A stretch of 64,000 bases of DNA, taken from Bugula neritina. Taxonomy: Eukaryota > Bryozoa > Gymnolaemata > Cheilostomatida > Bugulidae. How positions within the stretch are numbered: the first letter of the stretch is position 1; the number at the start of each line of letters is the position of its first letter. The position numbers and the translations under genes are program-made. Positions 37,423 through 48,200 of the stretch are shown here, piece after piece. The DNA is taken from contig OZ037766.1 of assembly GCA_964035545.1 (NCBI GenBank), forward strand, positions 21,593,767 through 21,657,766, written 5' to 3'. The notes under the pieces are model-generated. The model saw nothing but the letters and a program-made list of their open reading frames with translations, had not been told where the DNA came from and made no database searches.

Positions 37423-39264
37423 TGCATAGTCTAAGTGTCTACCAACTGAATGGTTTACTATGCAGATAGTGACTCATGATATTTCAATTATTATTTTGAG
37501 TTTACAGGCAAGATAGACACCTCCTCTAAGGTCATACATTCTCATCTAACATACTGTTCTATATAATAAGTCATCTCAGCCTTCAGTGTCATATTAGACT
37601 TCAACATATGGAGTCTAGCCAAACTGCCAAATAGAAATAAACATAATTACATTATTATTTTAGCATTAAGTGTGAGTTTTGTGATGTTTAGAAAGCAAGA
37701 GCAGGGAATTTTGTACATACATCCTTATATTTACATGCACATTTTGTTGTACAGTTTATTAACTTTGTACTAGTATTTCTTTATCTTTTCCCAATAAATT
37801 CCTCATAAGTTACAATTTGAAGTTTTTTGTTGTTGGTAACTCTTTTCAGAAAAAAAGATTTGCTTAAAAGTCGATCCTGGGCTGTTGTGTTATTGTAGGT
37901 TAACATGTGAAAAATTTGGTCGGCATCTAGATGGCACTTTAGAAAAAGTAAATTTAATTTTTGCAAAAGTATATTGGAACAAGAGAGAGTCTATATAGCA
38001 TATTGGTTGGTGGCCTTTAACAATTTTTACACATGCATGTGTAAGTAAAAGCTTTCTGTCTGTAGGCCTAAGTATGTACATAAACTTAGACTGACTGTAA
38101 GTAAAATGTATAAAATAAACTGTACTTAAGGAAATTATAGTTGGCATGCACTTTATATTTGCACTGAATAGTAGACTTACAAACAGTAATTAAAATCAAA
38201 CTGTTATTTAGCATAATTTTAGTATTAAACATTTCTGCAAAATGATTTTTAATAGCTTATATGAAGCAAAAGGAAAAGAGAAGCCAACTCCTAGTTCGGT
38301 GATCTCGACAGCTGTACAGAATGTTATACAGCTATAGGAGAACAGTGTAGTTGAAATAATAATGTTATATAAGGGAGTTAGGAAAGTTGCACATGATAAT
38401 TTGTCAGCAAAGTGTGGAGTGATTGCAGTATTGTAAACTGCAAGGGCTCTATGAGATCTCTATATACTTTTCGGTGAGTCAAATTATTGAAATTGTAGTT
38501 CCATTATGATCTGATAACATATGAGAGTTTTACAACAGTTTTAATAATTATTCGCAAAAATACTGAAAAAACATCACACTATCAAAATTTTTTAATCTAT
38601 CAATTTTTTATATAGCATAGAAACGATATGTGCAAGTAAGAAATCACCGGCATGAGAAACCTCTTGGCATTGACACCTAACTTTGTATGTTGCATTGCAC
38701 ATACCTATATAATATAACAAAAATGTATTGCATGTGCAAAGTTGAATCATATCATAAGTGATGTTTTTGTTGAATATTTTTTGATTTCACAATGAAAAAA
38801 ATATTTTCTAAGTATTTGAGGAAGTAAAAAATCTACCACATCTCTTTGATACCATATGAGAAAATTTGCAGGCCTATGTTTAGTATTTGTACCCACACAA
38901 GCAACACAATATAAGTGTGTTAATTGGTTACTTAGTCCAACTCTATTGCTTGGTGCTATAATATACAATTATTATCCAGCAACTGGTTAACTACAAGTTT
39001 TGCAAAAAAATAAAATGATCCTGTCAAAATCTGCAGCAACTAACAGAAGTAAGCTTAGAGTGCAAGTAAACTAATAGCTCTACAAGTATATTGTACAATC
39101 ACTGTACACAATGTCTTAACTTAAACTTTATATAATCTCAATTTCAAAATGAGACAAGAAATACAGACTATTATAAAACATAAAAGCACTTTTAAGTTTT
39201 TGAGCATTTTTTCCTTTATACATATAAAAAAGCACCATTTTCGAAAAATGCTAAAATCTAGATG
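37423..39264. other. NUP210-HENMT1 convergent intergenic region
   Basis: No coding frame. It contains both 3' untranslated regions. Candidate NUP210 polyadenylation signals AATAAA are at 37636-37641 and 37793-37798. I see no RNA gene or element here. Confidence 0.55.
37793..37798 (+). promoter_or_regulatory. candidate polyadenylation signal of NUP210
   Basis: AATAAA about 370 nt after the NUP210 stop codon. An alternative AATAAA lies at 37636. Chosen only by position and motif. Confidence 0.4.
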
Positions 39265-42200
39265 CTAACAGTCCCAGAACTCTTCCAACTGTGAAGAATT
39301 AACATGCTCAGCTGGTGAGGGAGTTTCGTCATTGTCAGAGTCTGACGATGTGTCGGGTTCCTCCATGTTCATAATGACACTATTTCCATCAGCAGTTAAC
39401 TCATAGTCCAATTTCTTCAGTCTCTCTCTAAACTCTTGTACAGTTAACTTGCTGCTAAGGTGACGGCTACATTGCCAGATGTGACTAACAGACAAATGAG
39501 TTCGACTCTTGTCTTCAACTTCAAAATTAGTGATGTGATAGTTGAACTGGCTGTTGACTGCGTATCTAATTTCATTGTTTATTAGTTCATCCTCAGTTTG
39601 ATTATGCCCAGGATATATGGCGGAGAACACCTACAATTATGATATAAAACTGATAAATAATTTATGTTTAGCCAATAAGAATTTTTTCAGATTTATTCAA
39701 ATTAGTGATGCATATCAAATTTTATTCAAGGCGCAACTTATTTTTGCTGTTCCAGTCTGATTACATGCAACTAAAAATGTAAAATATGTAAAAGGGAAAC
39801 ACTTTTTCAACTTTGAGTGTGGGCTCTTCATTGCCTTAAATTAGCTTTTCCAAGGTATCATAACTGGTTATTTATGAAAACCCAAACAATTTAGCTGGTT
39901 ATGCAGGCTCCTTACCATTTTATAAATTCCTTATGAGATAATTTTGGCTGAAAATTTGTTAGACCAATGCTGGCTATTTTAAGAACTATTTTCTATCCTT
40001 TTTTGCAGATTTCAAGAAAATGCCAAATTGTTATCAGATTGCAAAAGCTGATAAATAAATTTACACCAGCTGCAAGTAGTAACTGCTAAACAAATATGAG
40101 AAGTGACAATTAGTTTTAACGTGGTCACAAAGTTGAACTTGCTAAACTGTGAAAATTCTTATGAGGTAATTAAAAACAACCAACTATGAACTGGTTAACA
40201 TAAATTAATTTTACTCAGGTGTAAGCACAGCATTAATTTTAAATTGTCAAGTTGAACCAATAGCTGTGTATTTTTGAAATTATTATAAATATTTCAATGT
40301 TTTTTGAACACAGTTAAAAGAAACCTATAATTAGACCAAAATGTGCATTGAGCTGAGAGAGGACAACTTTGAATGATGTTAGATATTAAGTGCAAGCTAT
40401 GGCTTTTAAAGATGTAATTTTCCAACTATTAATTAACCAAAACAAACATAAAATTACTATAATTGAGAGCTGCCCAATTGAATTTATGTTAGTCAAAGCT
40501 AATAGGGTGCCTAGTGAAAAGCTGTTTAGAGTTCTCCGAAATACATGTTGACTAACGTCAAGTAGCATTTCCTATTCATTCAAAAGTTATTTAAACCTCA
40601 ATCATTAGCAAATAACAAGCTATATGCTGTAATACCATGTCAAGAGCGTTCTAACCTTCTCATAGAAAAGTGGGTGTGCGGAATCACCACAACCTAAGTT
40701 GGGTGTTGGAGACAGAGGATCTTTAACAAATACAGCTATTTGAGAGCAAGGACCCACATCTGCAGAGTTAGGGGGCGGGTCACCAACTCCGCTGTATGCC
40801 ACATTGTAGCCATAAGTCTGAGAGAGTCGCTCACTCCTGTAAAGAAAGTACCAACAAACAGTCAACTAGAGAATGATTAAACGTGGCACTTCAGTAGTAT
40901 ATTACCATGTGTAGCAATATTTATAACAAGTAAAAAGCAAGTCAGATTAACCAACGGCTATCAATACTTACCAGACGTTAAATTCTGCTCTCGTCCACTC
41001 AAACTTGTGGTCTGGATGTCTCATTCCAGAGAAATTAGGAAAAAGCACATTGAACTCTGAGTTTGGAGTTGTGACAACAACAACTTTCGGTCTGAGATAT
41101 GAGAAGACTGTTTCTTCAAATTGAGACAGAACTGAGGGATACAGGTGCTCTATGCTACAGCATAATACATTAGTAGTCATTATTTTACACTATCTAAACT
41201 CTAGAACTAATGGCTAGTTATAAATGCAGTCTGGAGAACACAACTCCTAAATATGTTATTCTCCATAACATTTATAAATTATAAATGAAGAGGCTGCTGT
41301 AGCCTGTAGTCTAATAAAATTAGTATACTCACACCTCAATAGCTGTGACCACATCTATCCCAAGCATCACCTGGTCTCTGTCAGCTATACTACCATGAAA
41401 TACCTCCACTTTTAAATCCTTCTTTCGTTTATGGAGGTAGTCAGTAGTGAGAGGTGTTAAACTATGCTGCACTGTATAATGTGAACAACAAAATAGACAG
41501 CTTGCAATACACTACAGGTAATCAAACATTCCATGAGCATTCAACATTCAGCCAAACAAAAAAGAGCCTTCTAGAATTAAGGGCAGAATTTTCGTAATTA
41601 TTTTCAAGTAATTGAATATGAATTATTTAGCCGATAACTCTATTTTACTGGTTTATTGGTGCAGCAAACACAATAGAATATTACAATAAGACATGTTAGA
41701 GGTTAAGACACGCAACCTACGCACCAGATGCAGATGCAACGAGATCTCTGTCGATATCAAGTCCAGCTATACGCTCCAGAAATGGTATTTGTATGGCTCT
41801 CTTCACAAACTTACATTCTGCACAACCAACGTCTAGCAGCTGCAAAGTAAGAACTCACATATAACACAATGTAATACCATATAACACAATGTGACACCAT
41901 ATAACACAATGTAATACCATATAACACAGTGTAATACTATAGAACACAGTGTAACAACATATACCACAATGTAATACCATATAACACATGCCAATGAACT
42001 ACAACATGGCTGTAGTAAAAACATAGCATGTAAACAGGCTCACTATAATTTTGTTAAAAGTAACTTGAACTGACATTCGATGGAAGTGAATTTCCCAACG
42101 TCAAAAGAAAGCATTATTCATAAAATGGTCAAATTAGCTGTTCAAAACATTTAATATATATGTTATATTTTATATAACAACATATAACTAAACAATCACA

Positions 42201-42805
42201 GCATTTAGATGTAATTCTAAGAACAAAATACGTAATTGAAAACAATTTACCGAGCTAAAACACACATTATTGTATCATCTTACATACAAATCCTAAACAT
42301 TTGATTGTGCTACATTAGCAAATGAACTCACGTAATAATCTATAATTAAACTTTCTAAATTTTAATGTAGCTACTATTTAATGATTTTTTGTTAGCTACC
42401 GAGACCAAATTTAGTAACATCAAACATGTTATTGTATTTAAAAATATGAAAAAAACCTTTGCAGCGAAACTGTTTTATATCAATGTATATAGTCAACAAC
42501 AAATTGCATGTGTGTACAATACTACACAATAAATATTTTCCAGCTGTAGTGTTCAACGAATTGAATTACTCAACATTTATAAGATGAGTCCCGCCATTGT
42601 GATAGTCTTGAATAACATTTCTAACAGCTTCATAGCGCTGACAGTAAAGAGGTGGAGAAAATTTCACATCGCATTTATCTTCTAACTGAGAAATAACACG
42701 GCTTTCTTCCTCAGTCTCTTTGTTAAAAGTACCGTGCACCCTGTCTTTTGCTGCAGTGTTGGGTAGAATGGACAGTGTATTGCTTGCTTCCTCTAGCTTC
42801 TCCAT
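39265..42805 (-). CDS. HENMT1: HENMT1, small-RNA 2'-O-methyltransferase
   Basis: Complete 404-aa frame (human 393) in six coding exons on the minus strand: 42575-42805, 41725-41839, 41333-41471, 40972-41154, 40656-40836, 39265-39630. All introns are GT/AG with matching phases. The enzyme adds a 2'-O-methyl group to the 3' end of piRNAs using S-adenosylmethionine. The SAM-binding motif LLDVGCAE is at residues 78-85. The metal-binding set E161, E164, H165 (AIEVIEHL) and H211 (PDHKFEW) is intact with the spacing of human HENMT1. TTPNSEFNVLFP and YSGVGDPPP are further family signatures. A splice acceptor a few bases upstream of the ATG implies a noncoding 5' exon. The acidic Ser-rich C-terminal exon is less conserved. 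The enzyme implies an active piRNA pathway in this animal. Confidence 0.95.
41857..41989. repeat. 20-bp minisatellite (HENMT1 intron 2)
   Basis: Between six and seven copies of ATATAACACAATGTAATACC starting about 17 bp upstream (in gene sense) of the exon that carries the SAM-binding motif. Confidence 0.9.
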
Positions 42806-43949
42806 GAGTTACTCACTGCAAAATCACAGTAAAATTAGGTGACTAAAACATAGGACAATGAAAAGTTAGATGGGTGCATCTACAAGACCAAACATTTCTG
42901 TCAGCACAAGGACACAAGACTATATAAATGAGTCGAAAGAAGAAATAACTGTCTAGGCCTACAGAGTAATAGCACTGCAGCTAGTCAAAACACTGGGTAT
43001 GAGAGCAAGAATGACAGAATAGTTGAATTGCCACTAGAGGTCGGCAAAGTGTGACTAAATATCACTGTAGAGTCGAAACTGGATATAACTGTGATGCAGA
43101 GAGTATAATGTACAATTAACAGAGAGCCTGTATACCTATATATAACATCAATTTTTCCTTACACATTAACTTGCAATTCTAGCTGTTAGTGTCGTATTTT
43201 ATTTATACTGTTATAGTAATAGTAATAACCACCTCTTTAAAATTATCATCCTAATATTAATAATACTTGCTCTTAGCAATAGTATTAATATTATACTAAT
43301 ACTGATCAACAATTGATTACATAATTATTATTAAAGTTTACTATTACTAATACTGCTACTAGTAATATTAGACTTAGTATTACTAGTAGCAAACATTATA
43401 GATATAAGTAGAATACTCAAATTGACACACTCATACAATTATAGTGATACTAATGGTGCTAGTAAATTATAAATGTAATCTAATAGTTTAGGCTACCCTG
43501 ATAATTATATACTCTTATTGACGTTTAGTTTTACAAGAAATAGTATTACAAATAACAACAAAAATAAATATCAGTGTCACTATCAGTATGAGGATCAGAA
43601 TGATAATCAGGACCATCGACATTGCTAAGAGTTACTGTGACTGTTTTAGTCTATCATTCCATAATTAAGAGTATGACCAAGAGGAAGTCTAACTTAAGCT
43701 TATGACTCAGGGTGAGTGAAGCAGAAATATCAATATCAATATGAATATGAATACCAATACCATGACTATTATCACATTGAGTCTGACACTCACAAGAAAA
43801 CTCAAACTGAATCACAATAATAATATCACTATAATTATAGCATTATTCACAATCATAATGATAATGTAGTTCACTAATTGTAATAATCATAATAAAACCA
43901 CGCAAAACGCCTTCACAGCCACGTCCTATGAGTATCAGTATGAGTATGA
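42806..43949. other. HENMT1 upstream region with low-complexity DNA
   Basis: Contains the presumed HENMT1 promoter and 5' noncoding exon. From about 43196 to 43949 it is a degenerate TAN-triplet and AGTATN-hexamer tract, ending in repeats of GAGTAT/CAGTAT, into which the retrotransposon inserted. No gene seen. Confidence 0.6.
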
Positions 43950-43953
43950 GTAT

Positions 43954-44258
43954 TGTGGTGGTTCGTGGAACTACCAGCAGCACAACATGTAGGGTCGCGT
44001 AATTGACCCGGAACAATGGATAGCCAATTAGCGTATTTGATAGTTAGTAGCAATTATAGTTTCCCGCTGCTAAGTCAGTCGAAGCTAGAGTGTCAAATAG
44101 ATTAGATGTATAACTTGTCTGAATATAATGTATCGTTTTTATAATGTATAATTGTGTGTAAAATATACTCGTTCACTCGACTTATCCTGGTGCAGTTCGA
44201 TAGCAAATAAATAGACTCTCTGGATAGCATATCAACCCTAAATCTGAAAAACATAACA
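43954..44258 (+). repeat. 5' LTR
   Basis: Starts TGTGGTGGTTCGTGG and ends AAACATAACA. An AATAAA is at 44206-44211. It acts as promoter and start of the genomic RNA; I could not assign a TATA box with confidence. Confidence 0.97.
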
Positions 44259-44259
44259 G

Positions 44260-44277
44260 TGGTGGCAGCGGTGGGAT
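44260..44277 (+). promoter_or_regulatory. primer-binding site for tRNA-Leu
   Basis: TGGTGGCAGCGGTGGGAT, one base after the LTR. All 18 nt are complementary to the 3' end (including CCA) of animal tRNA-Leu of the AAG type as I recall it. This would prime minus-strand DNA synthesis. Confidence 0.88.
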
Positions 44278-44289
44278 AGTGCATCCAAG

Positions 44290-45243
44290 ATGGAGACTGA
44301 AAATGCTGGAACTCAACCACCGGCAGTAGAAGGTGAGCGTAGAGACAATGCTGTAGAGACAATGCCTGTTAACCATGTAGTAGAAGAGCGAAGGGTTTCG
44401 CGAGAACTAACTGAAGACCGCTACCGGTTAAAGGCGCCCACCTTCACGGGTGAAGAGGAGGTGGAACAATTTATCCAAGAGTTTAGCGACGTAATGGACG
44501 TCGCCCAGTGGCCCCCTAGGGTGGCCTTGCTGAAGCTTAGAATGGCATTGATGGACAAAGCCAAGCCTTATGGGCTGGGCGTAGACATTGATAATATCTT
44601 TGCTTCTCTGCGGGCCCGCTTCGGCCTCTCTGCTACAGATGCCAGGGCCCGATTGCAGAGGTTGCGGCGTGATCTCCGCACCCCGCTGCGGGAGCACGCC
44701 GCCGCGGTCATGAAGCTGGCACAGATCGCGTACAGCGACTTGCCCCCAGTCAACCGCGAGAGGTATACCCTCGACGCTTTCATAGCATCTGTCGACGATC
44801 TGGGTCTCCACCACCAGTTTCTAGCTAGGGGAGTCACCACCGTTGAAGATGCTCTGACTGAGGGGGAAGCTTACCTCCTAGCTAATCAAATGCATAAAAG
44901 TCGCGGAAGCTCCCGTCAAGTGGAGATAGACCGCGCAGACACGGCCGCGGGACAAGAGGAGGAAACCCCCGCCGCGGCTGCCGTGTCCCAGTTGGCGACG
45001 GCATCGAAAGTCACTCAACTGACAGACATGCTAGCCAAGCTGATAGCCACACTGACACCACAAACCCCAGTGAGTACCGCCCCTGAGCCCATGCAGCCAC
45101 CGGCGCCGCCACCGGGAGAAACAGTCAGTTTTTGCTGGGAGTGCGGAAATCAAGGGCATTTCCGCCGATACTGTCCCTTCCTAAATCAGGGGTTAAACTA
45201 CCGCGGCCCGCAGATGTTCCCACCTCTTGCGGGCCGACGATGA
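44290..45243 (+). CDS. gag: Gag structural protein
   Basis: A 317-aa frame from the first ATG after the primer-binding site. It would form the particle core and package RNA. The central region (about residues 45-200) is a capsid-like helical domain starting around LKAPTFTGEEEVEQFI, a typical Ty3/gypsy gag segment. A single CCHC zinc knuckle, CWECGNQGHFRRYC, is at residues 282-295. Between them is an Ala/Pro/Thr-rich linker. Codons 302-303 form the last part of the frameshift heptamer, so most ribosomes should finish at the TGA at 45241-45243 and a minority continue into pol. A strong splice-donor-like GAAG/GTGAGC lies at 44332/44333 inside codon 15. Confidence 0.93.
   Translation: METENAGTQPPAVEGERRDNAVETMPVNHVVEERRVSRELTEDRYRLKAPTFTGEEEVEQFIQEFSDVMDVAQWPPRVALLKLRMALMDKAKPYGLGVDIDNIFASLRARFGLSATDARARLQRLRRDLRTPLREHAAAVMKLAQIAYSDLPPVNRERYTLDAFIASVDDLGLHHQFLARGVTTVEDALTEGEAYLLANQMHKSRGSSRQVEIDRADTAAGQEEETPAAAAVSQLATASKVTQLTDMLAKLIATLTPQTPVSTAPEPMQPPAPPPGETVSFCWECGNQGHFRRYCPFLNQGLNYRGPQMFPPLAGRR
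45192..45236 (+). promoter_or_regulatory. -1 ribosomal frameshift signal at the gag-pol junction
   Basis: The heptamer GTTAAAC (45192-45198) is in the correct register (G TTA AAC in the gag frame). A 5-nt spacer and a perfect 9-bp stem follow: CGGCCCGCA (45204-45212) with TGCGGGCCG (45228-45236), loop 15 nt. GUUAAAC is a known slippery site in arteriviruses. Pol is open in the -1 frame from here. Confidence 0.85.
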
Positions 45244-48200
45244 AACCCCCAGGGAAGAAGAAACGCAGGTCACCCAGACGGGTACCGCGTACTGGCAACC
45301 AACAGTGGCAACAGCCACGACGGACCAGCAAGGGGCTTCGCCCCGCGGCTGCCTTTTCTATGCCCCTTCACAACAGATTCACAGGGCTACAAGTCCAAGA
45401 ATCTGGATGGGAGCCCACAAAGGTAGCCGGGAATCTAGCCTCGGCACCCCCGAGGCCTACCTACCACCGCCCCAAGAGACCTCCTTCGCGACCCAAAGCG
45501 AGAGAGGTACTCCCTGCGAGAGTAAGGCCTGAAGAGAGAGTTCAGGTGCAGCCTCATGGGAACAGCTATTTCTTGCCCGGTAAACTGGAAGGCAAAGCTG
45601 TTACTTTCCTCATTGATTCGGGCTGTACCACAAACCTCTTAAGCCGCCAACTCTTCGACACCCTCAGTGCTAGGGTCAGGGGCGAGATGGAATCATACGA
45701 AGGGGAATACGGCACCCTAGCTGACGGGTCGTGCCTTCCCTTCTATGGTATAATTGAGCTGACGGGACGAGTCCGTGATCAAACGATCCAAGAGACGTTC
45801 ATAGTCAGTCAGCTCAAGGAGGATGCTATCCTCGAGATGCCGTTCCTAAAACGGCACGGATGTCACATAGATTTTAGCAGATCTGCCATGATGATGTCCG
45901 GGCGGGAACTCGCCTGCGTCGACAAGTTCGGCCGCCCTTTAGTGGGAGGTGTGCATGTGGTACGCAACCGTATCATACCAGGCCGCTCCCGGGCTACCAT
46001 TCACTGCAGGGTGAATAATAGCCGGATCTCTGGACTCGGGGTAGTTGAAGGCGCGCACGAAAAGATCCAACTTGCCAGCAGTCTGAATCAGCTGACTGAG
46101 CAAGGGGAGATCTTAGTGCAGTGCGTCAACCCCTTTACCGAGTCTATCAAGCTCCCAGCTGGGTCGATGCTGGGCCGTTTTCACTTTGTTCAGGAGGAAG
46201 ACGTAGGCCCGTCGCTGGGTGATGCGACAGAGGCACTCCCTCAGTGCCCTACTCAAGGGCGAGGGGCAGTCCCCACACATCTCCGGGAGTTGTATGACAC
46301 AGCCTGTAGCGGCTGCGCGAGTAACAGAGAACGCCAAGTTATGGCTAAGTTACTACGCGACTACGGTGATGTGTTCAGCAGCGGAGAGCATGACGTGGGA
46401 CTGACTGGAATTGTCAGACACGAAATACCGCTGACTGCAGGGACAGTCCCTGTCCGGCAGCCCACACGCAGGCTGGGGCCGGAGAAAGAGAAAGAGGTTA
46501 GCCGACAAGTACGGGATCTTTTGGACCGGGGACTGATAGAGCCCGCCCATAGTGCGTGGAGCTCGCCAGTCGTACTGGTCCGGAAGAAAGATGGCAGTTG
46601 GCGGTTCTGTGTGGATTACCGCAAACTCAATAGCGTAACCATACAGGACGCCTACCCTCTACCTCGTATTGACGAGTCATTGGACGCCCTAGCCGGCAGC
46701 AAGTACTTCAGTACGTTAGACTTGCTAAGCGGCTATTGGCAAATTCCTCTGAGTCCCGACGCCCAAGAGAAAGCGGCGTTTATCACACGGGACGGTTTGT
46801 GGAAGTGGAAGGTGCTGCCTTTCGGGTTGACCTCCGCCCCAGCCACCTTCCAGAGGCTGATGGAGCAAGTCCTCAGCGGGCTCCATTGGAAGACACTGCT
46901 GATCTACCTCGATGATGTCATCGTGATCTCCCCAGACTTCGAGACACATGTCAGTCGTCTGCAGGAGGTCTTTGAGAGACTCCGAGGTGCCGGTCTTAAG
47001 CTCAAGCCTTCTAAGTGCGCTCTATTGCAGACAGAGGTTAAGTACCTGGGGCACGTTGTCGGTCGAAACGGCGTGGCAACGGATCCCGAGAAGGTACGGG
47101 CAATAGAAGACTGGGTCACCCCCCAAGACCTGACCGGACTCCGGGCTTTCTTGGGGCTGGTAGGGTATTACAGACAATACATACCAGACTTTGCGGGCAT
47201 AGCACAGCCGTTAAACCGGCTCACCGCAAAGGGAGTGACGTGGCAGTGGACCCCAGTCGAACAAGAAGCGTTCGACCGCCTCAAGGGCTGCCTACTAACG
47301 GCGCCCATCTTGGCCTACCCAGACCCCACTCTGGAGTACATCCTCGACACCGACGCCAGTGACCAAAATGTTGGCGCTGTGCTGTCGCAAGTGCAAGAAG
47401 GCCGAGAAGTAGTAGTAGCCTACTACAGCAAGTCTCTCTCACCCACTGAACGAAACTACTGCACTACCCGCAAGGAGCTGCTGGCAGTAATCAAGTCAGT
47501 GAAGCACTTCAGACCATACCTATATGGCAGGAAGTTCCGGCTGCGTACGGATCATGCCTCGCTGATCTGGTTGTGCAAGAGAGCAGAGCCCTCTAGTCAG
47601 GTCGCCCGGTGGCTCGAAATCCTAGCTGAATTCTCATACCGGATCGAACATCGACCGGGCAAGAGACACAGCAATGCGGATGGGTTGAGTCGCCGACCTG
47701 ACGGAGGTTGCAAACAGTGTCTCCACATCGAGAGGAGGGATGGAGGTCCCCCGCGATGCGAGTTGGAGACGCTGGCTCACCACGGAGCACCGTTTGACTG
47801 GGACCAGGGTCAACTCAGGCAAGGAGTTGATGAGTCCCCGGAGGGTGTACAAAACCTCCGCGCCAACCCTGTACTGGCCGGTAATGTTCAAGAGCTGAAG
47901 AAGCTCCAAGAAGAGCTGCCTGGAGTCGTGGCAGACATATACCGGGCCAAAAGGGAAGGGCGACGACCCGGCGAGGAACGCATACGACAGGGATGCGCCG
48001 AGTTCCGGCTATACTGTCAGCGTTGGGACTCGCTGCGGATCGGGCAGGATGGGTTACTAACCATCTCTCTAGCTGCCAGCGGCAGACACCCGGAAAGGAA
48101 GAGGGTAGTCTGCCCCACGGCCATCCGCCGTGAGTTGATTTGGGATACTCACAAACAGGCCCACGCAGGGGTCAAGAGAGTGATGTCCAAATTACGACTC

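Noticed and set aside
44428-44814. 128-codon minus-strand frame opposite gag
   Set aside because: Shadow of gag codon usage; no recognisable domain.
45132-45197. Independent start of pol upstream of the frameshift site
   Set aside because: The frame opens at a TTG and has no ATG until well after the junction, while a convincing frameshift signal exists.
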